From assembly GCA_002309635.1 (NCBI GenBank), contig DBXO01000056.1, forward strand, positions 5,132 through 27,038: a stretch of DNA of 21,907 nucleotides, given 5' to 3'. Source of the DNA: Ruminococcus flavefaciens. GTDB lineage: Bacteria; Bacillota; Clostridia; Oscillospirales; Ruminococcaceae. Position 1 is the stretch's first letter. Every line of letters begins with the position of its first letter. Below, one piece after another: positions 1-7,096 of the stretch. The notes under the pieces are model-generated. The model was not told the DNA's origin. It ran no database searches and saw only the letters and a program-made list of their open reading frames with translations. The position numbers and the translations under genes are program-made.

Positions 1-114
1 GGCGGCTTCGGCTTCGGCGGAGGCGGCGGAGGCTTCTTCGGCGGCGGCAACATCTCCGTTGTTGACTTCCTCGTAAAGAGATTTGAAATAATCCGTTCAG
101 CTCTCAGATTCTGA
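1..114 (+). CDS. C-terminal tail of a glycine-rich protein (partial)
   Basis: An open frame runs in from the left edge and stops at TGA 112-114, giving 37 residues. The first 16 are almost only Gly and Phe (GGFGFGGGGGGFFGGG) and the rest is a mixed, basic tail ending in IIRSALRF. The product cannot be recognised from this fragment; Gly-rich stretches like this are often flexible tails or linkers. A good intrinsic terminator follows 26 bases later, which supports this as the true end of a plus-strand transcription unit. The start and main domain lie outside the window. Confidence 0.6.
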   Translation, partial: GGFGFGGGGGGFFGGGNISVVDFLVKRFEIIRSALRF

Positions 115-140
115 TAATAGAAAACATATTATATAAACAG

Positions 141-176
141 TCTCCTGTGGCAGTTGCCTGCCGCAGGAGATTTTTT
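141..176 (+). terminator. Intrinsic terminator after the upstream gene
   Basis: A 13-bp stem (TCTCCTGTGGCAG / CTGCCGCAGGAGA, one G-U pair) with loop TTGC is followed directly by six T. It closes the transcription unit ending at 114 and separates it from the GH30 gene. Confidence 0.9.
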
Positions 177-372
177 GTATTACAATGTGCACAATATGTT
201 ATTTCTTTTTCAACATGTCCTATCGTGCATTCAAAGAATATACACAACTTCTTCATTTTATCCACTTTTGTTACATATTATGAGTTTACAGATTGAATAA
301 TATGAGTTATTATTACATTAAATAATATTCGAGTTGTTATGTCGTATCATAGCAGCTCAAGGGGGTACTAAA

Positions 373-2610
373 ATGAAGTTAACCAGAAAATTCAGATCTG
401 CTTTTTCAGCAGTCGTTGCAGGAGCAATGCTGTTCTCAACAGCGAATATGTTCCCTGCTCCTTCACTTGAAGCAGACGCTGCAGGCGCCTGCACCATCAA
501 CACCAATAAGGAGTATCAGACTATACGCGGATTCGGAGGTATGAACCACCCCGAATGGCAGAGCTACAACGTTCAGAACGGCGCACCCGGAGATATGACC
601 GAGGCTCAGGTCCAGACAGCTTTCGGAAACGGACCAGACGAGCTTGGTCTCACTATTCTCCGTATCTTCGTAAGCGATGACAGGAACGCATGGAAAAACG
701 CTATACCCACTGCTCAGAGAGCTCAGAAGCTTGGCGCTACTGTATTTGCCACTCCGTGGAACCCTCCTGCTTCTATGCGTCAGAACGGCTCTGGCGGTCC
801 GAGAGGCGGTCAGTACGTTCTCAAGAACGGCTCTGAAGCACAGTACGCTCAGCATCTTAATGATTTTATCAAATACTGCAACGGTCAGGGAGTTGAGCTC
901 AACTCCATCTCGGTCCAGAACGAGCCTGACTGGTCGGGCGAATGGACATACTGGGCTCCCGACCGCTGTGCAAACTTCCTTGCAAACTACGGCAAGACTG
1001 TTACAGCAGGCACCAACACAAAGATGATGTCGCCGGAAAGCTTCAGCTACAGCAAGGATTACTACAACGCTATTCTCAACAACTCAAAGGCTATGGCAAA
1101 CTGCGATATGTTCGGTACTCACTTCTACGGCACACAGCGCAGCCAGATGGACTTCCCCGCCCTTGAAAACTGCGGCAAGGAAATATGGATGACAGAGGTA
1201 TATGTTCCGAACAGCGATAACAACTCTGCGGACAGATGGCCCGAAGCCGTCCAGGTATCGGAAAACATACATAACGCTCTTGTTGTCGGCAATATGAATG
1301 CTTATGTATGGTGGTACATCCGCCGTCAGTACAGTCCCATGTGGGATACGGGCAAGATATCAAAGCGCGGCTACGCAATGGCTCAGTTCTCAAAGTGGGT
1401 GCGCCCCGGTGATGTTCGTATCGACGCTACCGAGCAGCCCAATACTAACATACTCGTATCAGCTTATAAGCACAGTGATACACAGGCAACAGTAGTCGCT
1501 ATCAATAAGGGAAGCGGAGCTGTTTCACAGCAGTTTACCCTCAGCAACAGAACAGTTACAGGCGTAGAGAGCTACAGAACATCAGGCAGTGAGAATATCG
1601 CAAAGATAAGCGGTATCTCTGCAAGCGGCTCATCATTCACCGCTCAGCTCCCCGCAAACAGCGTTACTACATTCGTTGTAGGGCTTGAAAGTGACGGCAA
1701 GGGCTTTGAGGGTGGCAAGGATCCCGTACCTCCCGAGCCGATAGAGCCCGATGAGAACGGCTACTACTATCACGATACATTTGAAGACGACAGCAATGGC
1801 TGGGAAGGCAGAGGCGGTGCTACAGTCACTACAGGCGGCACTGCTTACAAGGGCAGCAAAGCTCTCACAATTTCAGGCAGGACCAGTGCATGGCACGGCG
1901 CTCTGAAGTCTCTCGATTCACTTACCTTCAAGGCCGGCGAGACCTACAGCTTCAGTGTTGCGGCAAGCGGCACAGGCAACCTTATGCTCTCACTTGAGTA
2001 CAAGGATTCAGCCGGAGAAACAAAGTACGATCATATTGCAAGCGGCGAGTCCTCAGGCGGTTATGTACAGCTTGCAAATCCGGGCTATAAGCTGCCTGAG
2101 GGTTCGGGATATATCCTCTATGTTGAAACAGAGGAAGGCACAGATGATTTCACTATCGACGAAGCTATTGTTGCCAAGTCGGGCACTCAGATAGACGGCC
2201 CCGTTGTAACGACAACGACAACTACCACAACAACGACCACCACTACCACAACTACAGAGACTACGACAACATCTTCAACAACTACCACAACTGTAACAAC
2301 AACTGCTCCCGTAACTACTGTTCCCGCAACAACTCAGGATCCAAAGGCAGTTCTTGATTCCAAGGTAACCAAGTGGGGCGATGCAAACGGCGACGACAAT
2401 ATCGACATGGGCGACGCTGTAATCATCATGCAGTCACTTGCTAACCCAAACAAGTATCAGCTGACGGAAAAGGGCAAATTCAACGGCGATGTATATGAAG
2501 CAGGCGGCGGTATCACCACCAACGACGCCGTAGCGATACAGAAGTTCCTTCTTGGCCTGCTAAAGAGTTTCCCGGAAAGCTATGCTGAAAGGATAACCAC
2601 TGTCGGCTGA
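373..2610 (+). CDS. Cellulosomal GH30_8-like glucuronoxylanase with CBM22 and dockerin
   Basis: Secreted xylanase of 745 residues that should cleave glucuronoxylan at positions set by the (methyl)glucuronate side chain. The ATG at 373 is chosen because AAGGGGG lies 7 bases upstream and the protein then begins with a signal peptide (MKLTRKF..., cleavage near residue 36). The catalytic domain spans about 40-439. The acid/base is E184 in QNEPDW and the nucleophile E275 in MTEVY. The segment after it (PNSDNNSADRWPEA, then WWYIRRQYSP) closely resembles Bacillus subtilis XynC, whose second Arg of IRR binds the glucuronate carboxylate; here that is R318. A CBM22-like xylan-binding module (about 462-602), a nearly pure Thr linker (613-653) and a dockerin (661-733) follow. 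The dockerin has a clear first calcium loop (GDANGDDNIDMGD) and a degenerate second repeat (DVYEAGGGITTND). No confident promoter was seen in 177-372. Confidence 0.95.
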   Translation: MKLTRKFRSAFSAVVAGAMLFSTANMFPAPSLEADAAGACTINTNKEYQTIRGFGGMNHPEWQSYNVQNGAPGDMTEAQVQTAFGNGPDELGLTILRIFVSDDRNAWKNAIPTAQRAQKLGATVFATPWNPPASMRQNGSGGPRGGQYVLKNGSEAQYAQHLNDFIKYCNGQGVELNSISVQNEPDWSGEWTYWAPDRCANFLANYGKTVTAGTNTKMMSPESFSYSKDYYNAILNNSKAMANCDMFGTHFYGTQRSQMDFPALENCGKEIWMTEVYVPNSDNNSADRWPEAVQVSENIHNALVVGNMNAYVWWYIRRQYSPMWDTGKISKRGYAMAQFSKWVRPGDVRIDATEQPNTNILVSAYKHSDTQATVVAINKGSGAVSQQFTLSNRTVTGVESYRTSGSENIAKISGISASGSSFTAQLPANSVTTFVVGLESDGKGFEGGKDPVPPEPIEPDENGYYYHDTFEDDSNGWEGRGGATVTTGGTAYKGSKALTISGRTSAWHGALKSLDSLTFKAGETYSFSVAASGTGNLMLSLEYKDSAGETKYDHIASGESSGGYVQLANPGYKLPEGSGYILYVETEEGTDDFTIDEAIVAKSGTQIDGPVVTTTTTTTTTTTTTTTTETTTTSSTTTTTVTTTAPVTTVPATTQDPKAVLDSKVTKWGDANGDDNIDMGDAVIIMQSLANPNKYQLTEKGKFNGDVYEAGGGITTNDAVAIQKFLLGLLKSFPESYAERITTVG
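2419..2447 (+). repeat. 29-bp exact repeat in dockerin codons (copy 1, inverted relative to 12556-12584)
   Basis: This segment of the GH30 dockerin matches 29 of 29 bases of the minus strand at 12556-12584 inside the GH11/GH10 gene dockerin. It encodes the VIIMQSLAN part of the recognition helix. Confidence 0.85.
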
Positions 2611-2630
2611 TATGCTGCAGCAAAGTTAAC

Positions 2631-2651
2631 GCTTTATTCCATTAATAAAGC
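2631..2651 (+). terminator. Weak hairpin just after the GH30 gene
   Basis: GCTTTATT / AATAAAGC forms a perfect 8-bp AT-rich stem with loop CCATT, 20 bases after the stop. Only TTATAC follows, so it may be a weak terminator or a 3'-end stabilising structure. Confidence 0.45.
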
Positions 2652-2724
2652 TTATACAACGGCTATCAACAAAATAAGAGTACGGTTTATGTGCGGCACT
2701 CGTAAAGAAGTATATATGGGACTT

Positions 2725-2763
2725 ATCGGGGGAAACCTTTCTGAGGAAAGGTCTCCACCCGAT
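2725..2763. repeat. Palindromic intergenic unit A
   Basis: ACCTTTC / GAAAGGT forms a 7-bp stem with loop TGAG, enclosed by ATCGGG / CCCGAT. The 28-base core 2729-2756 matches 19 of 28 positions with 2956-2983, in the same orientation, so the two look like diverged copies of one palindrome. Confidence 0.6.
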
Positions 2764-2787
2764 CCCCCTTCCAAAGACTTTTAACCC

Positions 2788-2867
2788 AAATTTTTCCAAA
2801 CAGGACGCCCTCTGTAAGATATACAGAGGGCGTTTATTTCATTTGGGCGTCCTGTTTGGGAAAATTT
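2788..2867. repeat. 23-bp inverted repeat enclosing a terminator
   Basis: Arms 2788-2810 and 2845-2867 are reverse complements at 22 of 23 positions. The inner part of the left arm can instead pair with 2823-2833, so two mutually exclusive hairpins are possible. Confidence 0.85.
2805..2840 (+). terminator. Inner terminator-like hairpin after the GH30 gene
   Basis: ACGCCCTCTGT / ACAGAGGGCGT is a perfect 11-bp stem with a 7-base loop, followed by TTTATTTC. It is the strongest plus-strand stop signal downstream of the GH30 gene. Confidence 0.7.
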
Positions 2868-2898
2868 AAGCTGGAAGTTTTAGGAAAGGAGTTTGAGG

Positions 2899-2940
2899 AT
2901 TACTCCCCGTTGTACGGGGAGATGTCCAAAGGACAGAGGG
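2899..2940. repeat. Twin-hairpin REP-like unit
   Basis: CTCCCCGT-TGT-ACGGGGAG (2903-2921) is followed at once by TGTCC-AAA-GGACA (2923-2935) and GAGGGG. Twin hairpins of this shape resemble intergenic repeats common in gut Ruminococcaceae. That family assignment is from memory and was not searched. Confidence 0.55.
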
Positions 2941-2955
2941 GACAGGTCCCTGTTA

Positions 2956-2983
2956 GGGGAACCCTTTTTCAAAAGGGTTTTCC
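2956..2983 (+). terminator. Palindromic unit B, terminator-like, between convergent genes
   Basis: AACCCTTTT and AAAAGGGTT pair around a two-base loop, followed by TTCCTC. It lies between the GH30 gene (+) and the anti-sigma-like gene (-). It is a diverged copy of the palindrome at 2729-2756. Confidence 0.55.
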
Positions 2984-3047
2984 TCAATAAATTCTCACAT
3001 ATACTTCTCTATGCGTATCACACATATGCCGTACTCTTTTTTTATTA

Positions 3048-3782
3048 TCAGGACACGCTTTCCTCGTAAACAGAGTGGAATCTTTCCCTGTCATACGGTA
3101 TCTCATTCTGAACGATACTCTTGTATTCGATGTACTTATCACAGCTTTCCAGCTCATCTGCATCGGAAATATCAAGCTCAACCGCTGTATTCGGCATTCC
3201 GCCCTGCCCCAGACGCCCGTCCTTTTCGGCAGAAGCAAAAATGATGTAATATTTCCCCGCTTCAAGGAAACTGTCCCCCTCTATTAGGCTAATACTTTTT
3301 CCGTCATAGCTGACTCCCCCTTTTTTGCAAAGCTCTATGGGTTCGTTTTTTTTCAGCTCTCCTTTAAGATTATCAATAACAGTCACACTGTAATATGTAT
3401 ACGGACTGCCTATCACGACGCCTTTTTCATTTCTTCTGACATTTTCGTATTCTGTCCGGAGCTCTTCATCAACTCTTGCGGCAAATACATAATCCGACCA
3501 GCCTGCCTGCTCTCTCGGCTCATTGACATTTATCACAAAACAGGCCTCTCCATAGTTCACAGGCAGTTCCCTGCTCAGGGCAAAGCTGTCATACCTGACG
3601 TTTTTCCCCTTAGGCGGTATAATAAACATGCCGATAAAAGCCGCTGCTGCACAGACTGCGGCAATACCGCTCAGCTTTATTGCTGTTCCGACGCCGTTTT
3701 TATACTTTTTCGGTGAAAGTTCCGGTATAAAACTGCCGTCTATCTCGCCGATCACATCAAGAAGCATCTCGCTGCCTTTCAT
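3048..3782 (-). CDS. Membrane protein, probable anti-sigma factor
   Basis: A 244-residue protein with a short cytoplasmic N-terminus (about 31 residues), one TM segment (about 32-55, rich in Ala/Ile) and an extracytoplasmic C-terminal domain of about 190 residues. The start overlaps the stop of the sigma gene in ATGA, and AAGGAGG sits 10 bases upstream inside that gene, so the pair is translationally coupled. Position and topology indicate the cognate anti-sigma factor, probably with the sigma factor bound on the cytoplasmic side. No zinc-type HxxxCxxC motif is present. The outer domain (SDYVFAARV..., YYSVTVIDNLKGEL, EAGKYYIIFAS) resembles a widespread domain of unknown function in Firmicutes and shows no obvious carbohydrate-binding module. 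Regulation by an extracellular signal is inference. Confidence 0.75.
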   Translation of the reverse strand: MKGSEMLLDVIGEIDGSFIPELSPKKYKNGVGTAIKLSGIAAVCAAAAFIGMFIIPPKGKNVRYDSFALSRELPVNYGEACFVINVNEPREQAGWSDYVFAARVDEELRTEYENVRRNEKGVVIGSPYTYYSVTVIDNLKGELKKNEPIELCKKGGVSYDGKSISLIEGDSFLEAGKYYIIFASAEKDGRLGQGGMPNTAVELDISDADELESCDKYIEYKSIVQNEIPYDRERFHSVYEESVS

Positions 3783-4330
3783 ATACCAACACCCTCCTTT
3801 TCAAGGTATTTTCTCATTTTTATCCTCACACGCTGGAGTATCATTTTCACAGCCCCCTCTGAAGTGCCGATTTGCCTTGCTATCTCGCTGACAGGCTGCA
3901 TATACCAGTACCGCATCAGAAAAATATCCCTGTTCCTTTCGGGAAGACTGCGCAGGAATTTGTTAAGCAGCTCTCTGAGAGCGACTCTGTCTTCAATCGA
4001 GGCTTCCTTTCCGATACATTCACTGAGCTCGTCAAGGCAAAGTGCAGTCTGCCCGCCTCCGTATTTTCCCGATCTTTCCCTGCGAAACCTGTCTATTGCA
4101 AGATTTCGTGTGATCCTTCCGAAAAACGATGACAGTACAGACGGCCTTTCGGGCGGTATGGAGTCCCATGCCCTCAGCCAAGTATCATTCACACATTCCT
4201 CGGAATCCTCCTCCGAATGCAGGATATTGTCTGCAATTTTACGGCAATACCGACCGTATTTGCTCCTGCTCTCATCTATAGCCGCCTCGTTTCGCTGCCA
4301 GTAAAGCTCTATTATTATATTATCCTCCAT
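3779..4330 (-). CDS. ECF-type RNA polymerase sigma factor
   Basis: A 183-residue protein with the two-domain layout of ECF sigma factors. Region 2 spans about 20-85 (SEEDSEECVNDTWLRAWDSIPP, then FFGRITRNLAIDRFRRE) and region 4 about 118-175 (LRSLPERNRDIFLMRYWYMQ, then the helix-turn-helix IARQIGTSEGAVKMILQRVR). It should direct RNA polymerase to a small set of promoters. The start is set by GGAGGTG seven bases upstream of the ATG. It is first in a two-gene operon with the membrane protein that overlaps its stop codon. Its own promoter looks sigma-A-like, so autoregulation from that site is not evident. The target genes are unknown; the adjacent GH30 and scaffoldin genes are candidates only by proximity. 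Confidence 0.92.
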   Translation of the reverse strand: MEDNIIIELYWQRNEAAIDESRSKYGRYCRKIADNILHSEEDSEECVNDTWLRAWDSIPPERPSVLSSFFGRITRNLAIDRFRRERSGKYGGGQTALCLDELSECIGKEASIEDRVALRELLNKFLRSLPERNRDIFLMRYWYMQPVSEIARQIGTSEGAVKMILQRVRIKMRKYLEKEGVGI

Positions 4331-4412
4331 ATTTCACCTCCGAAATTGTCCTTCACTATTAAAGACGTAATTATGCCCGCTCAGGTAACGCATATAAAAT
4401 AATTTCAGCCAA

Positions 4413-4441
4413 ATTATATCACGAAAGCACAAAAATGGCAA
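4413..4441 (-). promoter_or_regulatory. Promoter of the sigma/anti-sigma operon
   Basis: On the minus strand, TTGCCA (4441-4436) and TATAAT (4418-4413) are separated by 17 bases, with an extended -10 TGA. Predicted transcription start is near 4406, giving a leader of about 75 bases. Confidence 0.75.
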
Positions 4442-4764
4442 CATTTGGAGCCATACTCCTTATTTTTATGAATATATAATATAAAAAAAGTGAAGCTGCT
4501 CGATGATTGTAAAATATATCTTTTTACAATTCGATACAAGCATATAAAACATATCCTGAATATCTACCTTAACATATGAAAATTTTGTATTTTCATGCAG
4601 CTACTGTATTGATAAAACGCCTTTTGCCGCGGATATCGGGGAACGATCGCTCATTTTCATTCAAAGTATCATGCTTCGGGAAAGCGATGATCATTTTTTA
4701 AATTATTTCAATCAATTAACGCTGTTTTTACTTCTGTATCTCGTTAACAAGCGCAACAATTGCA
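4442..4764. other. Gene-free AT-rich region with hairpins between divergent promoters
   Basis: No supported gene is visible. Two perfect AT-rich inverted repeats occur. ATTGTAAAA / TTTTACAAT (4506-4514 and 4522-4530) is extended by CGA/TCG across a bulge. ATGAAAAT / ATTTTCAT lies at 4576-4583 and 4589-4596. A third imperfect structure (ATCGCT ... AGCGAT, about 4646-4690) is followed by a T run near 4694. These may be operators or parts of a short RNA. Confidence 0.4.
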
Positions 4765-4793
4765 TTGACATTGACCGTTTTTTATGATATAAT
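4765..4793 (+). promoter_or_regulatory. Fully consensus sigma-A promoter of the scaffoldin gene
   Basis: TTGACA (4765-4770), a 17-base spacer and TATAAT (4788-4793), with an extended -10 TGA directly before it. Predicted start is near 4800, giving a leader of about 107 bases with small hairpins. Such a promoter suggests very high expression, as expected for a structural scaffold protein. Confidence 0.9.
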
Positions 4794-4906
4794 AGCACAA
4801 AGTGCTTTTGAAAATCAATGGTAAAAATGTACTTTTTTTCCTTGGCTTTCCGAAGCTGAAAAATTACGTTTCCATCGCGTAAATAAAACGAAAGGAAGTA
4901 TTGCAA

Positions 4907-6868
4907 ATGAAAAAGTTTATTTCTGCAATCACATCACTGAGCATTGCTGCTGCAATGATAGGCGCAGTGGTTCCTGCAACTGCAGGTGCCGCAGACGCTT
5001 CAAAGGGCTTCTCTGTAAAGACTTACGACATCACAAAGCCTTCAGCAGCTGACGCTAATTCCACAGTAACTATCTTGAAGAGCGATATCCCGTCAGAGGG
5101 TTATGTTATTCCCTCTGCTGTCTACTACAGCGAGGGTGTGAACGGTTCTACAGACTCTCTTCTCGTTGGTATCACTACAGATTCAAAGGATATCTCCTTC
5201 AAGCTATACAACCCCGAAAAGGGCGGCTACACAAAGGAAGAGAAGGAGTACACCTTAAACGGCACCAAGTTCAAGACAGATAACTATATTACATTTGCAG
5301 GCTCTTATGACGATCTCGACGGCTATGCTCCCGCAGGCAAGCACATCTTCGGTATTGACTCCTCACAGACCGCAGCAGGCACAGACAACTACTATATCGG
5401 TCTTTCATGGACAAACAACGGCAAGCAGTACAAGTGGGCAGGTGAAAAGTCGGATTCCTATCCGTTATACGCTTTCGATACTATAATTCCTCAGAATATC
5501 ACTGCCGGAACATACAGTATTAAGTTCTGCCAGTACAATACAGATACAACAGGAGTGAACGATAATCCTTCTCCTCTCGTAGAGGGTGAAAAGAAGAGAT
5601 TCACCGTTAAGGACGGAACTCTCAAGCTTGAGACAATGACCATAAAGGTAGTTGACAGTGAGGGCAATTCCGGCACATCGGCAAACGGCGATATCAGCTT
5701 TGCTTTCGTTGACGCAAACGGCAAGGACTCTGTAACTGCCAAGCCCGGCGACGAGATCACCGTTATGGCTAACCTTAAGGCTAACAAGCAGCAGATCTCC
5801 GCTATGGACGTTCAGTTCAAGACTACAGGCGGACTCAAGATCACACAGATCGGCGCAAAGTCCCCTGCTCTCGAAAATTCATCAGTATCCTCCTATCTTG
5901 AGGAGAACCGTGCTAACTTCACTGCTGTAGGAGAGGACGGCGAGCCCCTTATCCCTGCTGACGGAAAGGCTGCTTTCACACTCAAGGTAAAGGTTCCCGA
6001 TGACGCTGCAAACGGTGACTACACAGTTGGCTTCGGCGATCAGTGCAAGGTATTCAAGGACAGCACAAAGTTCAATTACGCTACATCTTTCACTCCTCTC
6101 AAGGTCACAGTAACAGGAGGAAGCGACAGTGGAAGCGGCAGCGGCTCACAGGGCGGCAACTCTGATGCCGATATCAAGTTCACATTTGCTGATTCCACAG
6201 GCAAAAGTGAGATCACAGCTCAGCCCGGCAGCGAGATCACCGTATCCGTTAACGTTGCTGCAAGCGGCAAGGCTGTTTCGGCTATGGACGTTCAGTTCAA
6301 GCTCAACGGTCTCGAGCTCACACAGATCGGCAGCAAGGCAGCAGCTCTTGAAAACTCATCCGTTTCTTCAAGCATTGAGGAAAAGCGCGCTAACTTCACA
6401 GCTATCGGCGAGGACGGCGAGCCCCTTATCCCCACTGACGGAAAGGCAGCCTTCATACTTAAGGTAAAGGTTCCCGCTAATGCTGCAAACGGCACATACA
6501 CTGTAGGTTTTGCAGATCAGTGCAAGGTATTCAAGGACAGCACAAAGTACAACTACTCAACAGCCTTCACACCTCTTACCATCACTGTTTCCGGCGGTCA
6601 GGATATCCAGTACAAGCTCGGTGATGTAAATCAGGACGGTATCGTTGACGCAGTTGACGCTTCAATGACACTCAGATACTACGCTAAGCTCTCTGCAAAC
6701 GCTGACGGCGGCTTCACAGAGGCTCAGAAGCTTGCAGCAGACGTAAACAAGGACGGTATCATCGATGCAGTTGATGCTTCCAAGATCCTTGGCTACTATG
6801 CTTACCTTTCAACAGTTAAGGAAGGCACTCCAAAGTCTATCGAAGAGTTCATCGCAAGCAAGAAGTAA
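4907..6868 (+). CDS. Two-cohesin scaffoldin with C-terminal dockerin (ScaA-like)
   Basis: A secreted cellulosome scaffold protein of 653 residues. The ATG at 4907 is used because AAAGGAAG lies 8 bases upstream; an in-frame TTG six bases earlier is too close to it. Residues 1-28 are a signal peptide. About 31-243 is an N-terminal domain I cannot assign. Cohesin 1 (about 260-403) and cohesin 2 (about 419-563) are very similar and share segments such as GEDGEPLIP, CKVFKDSTK and TVGF. A Ser/Gly linker (about 404-418) joins them. The C-terminal dockerin (569-638) has two near-identical calcium repeats, GDVNQDGIVDAVDAS and ADVNKDGIIDAVDAS. There is no LPXTG or other anchor, so it should attach through its dockerin to another scaffoldin. 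The layout matches ScaA of R. flavefaciens, but no other sca gene flanks it. Its cohesins may bind the dockerins of the xylanases in this window. Confidence 0.93.
   Translation: MKKFISAITSLSIAAAMIGAVVPATAGAADASKGFSVKTYDITKPSAADANSTVTILKSDIPSEGYVIPSAVYYSEGVNGSTDSLLVGITTDSKDISFKLYNPEKGGYTKEEKEYTLNGTKFKTDNYITFAGSYDDLDGYAPAGKHIFGIDSSQTAAGTDNYYIGLSWTNNGKQYKWAGEKSDSYPLYAFDTIIPQNITAGTYSIKFCQYNTDTTGVNDNPSPLVEGEKKRFTVKDGTLKLETMTIKVVDSEGNSGTSANGDISFAFVDANGKDSVTAKPGDEITVMANLKANKQQISAMDVQFKTTGGLKITQIGAKSPALENSSVSSYLEENRANFTAVGEDGEPLIPADGKAAFTLKVKVPDDAANGDYTVGFGDQCKVFKDSTKFNYATSFTPLKVTVTGGSDSGSGSGSQGGNSDADIKFTFADSTGKSEITAQPGSEITVSVNVAASGKAVSAMDVQFKLNGLELTQIGSKAAALENSSVSSSIEEKRANFTAIGEDGEPLIPTDGKAAFILKVKVPANAANGTYTVGFADQCKVFKDSTKYNYSTAFTPLTITVSGGQDIQYKLGDVNQDGIVDAVDASMTLRYYAKLSANADGGFTEAQKLAADVNKDGIIDAVDASKILGYYAYLSTVKEGTPKSIEEFIASKK
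5684..6595 (+). repeat. Tandem cohesin-coding repeat, period 477 bases
   Basis: Two cohesin units (about 5684-6115 and 6161-6595) are offset by 477 bases (159 codons). Several stretches are identical in DNA, for example 23 bases at 5933 and 6410 and about 33 bases around CKVFKDSTK. This indicates recent duplication or gene conversion. Confidence 0.85.
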
Positions 6869-6898
6869 TATTCGGCGCATGTATAAAAACTAACGCTC

Positions 6899-6943
6899 AG
6901 CGGCAGTCTGTACACAATGTACAGACTGCCGCTTTTTATTTTT
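6899..6943 (+). terminator. Strong terminator of the scaffoldin gene
   Basis: A perfect 16-bp stem (6899-6914 / 6918-6933, AGCGGCAGTCTGTACA) with loop CAA is followed by TTTTTATTTTT. It makes the scaffoldin a single-gene transcription unit. Confidence 0.97.
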
Positions 6944-7019
6944 CCGAGACAGTACATTATAATGAAGCTGCTTATATATTGATATAACGGAAATATCTGT
7001 CTTTCTGCCTTTGCTGTGA

Positions 7020-7048
7020 TTGACTTTTTACTGAAAATGTTATATAAT
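7020..7048 (+). promoter_or_regulatory. Promoter of the TM / VWA operon
   Basis: TTGACT (7020-7025) and TATAAT (7043-7048) are 17 bases apart. A second TATAAT with TGA lies at 7058-7063 but lacks a matching -35. A small hairpin AGTCG / CGACT (7065-7080) sits just before the ribosome binding site. Confidence 0.75.
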
Positions 7049-7096
7049 ATATTTTGATATAATAAGTCGTTTAATCGACTGACAGGGGTGAATTTA

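Noticed and set aside
177..372. Search for an ECF-type promoter (AAC -35, CGTA/CGTC -10) before the GH30 gene
   Set aside because: CGTA at 343-346 has no matching -35 at the right distance, so a direct link to the adjacent sigma factor is not supported.
2210..2335. ACA/ACT-rich microsatellite-like run
   Set aside because: It simply encodes the Thr-rich linker of the GH30 enzyme and does not need another explanation.
3864..4304. Plus-strand frame of 146 codons opposite the sigma factor
   Set aside because: Antisense shadow of a well-conserved ECF sigma gene; no ribosome binding site or promoter.
4712..4906. Minus-strand frame of 64 codons upstream of the scaffoldin gene
   Set aside because: It lies exactly over the consensus promoter and leader of the scaffoldin gene and has no ribosome binding site.
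4800..4906. Possible riboswitch or cold-shock leader in the scaffoldin 5' UTR
   Set aside because: Only two small stem-loops are visible and no known riboswitch core is present; they probably stabilise the messenger RNA.
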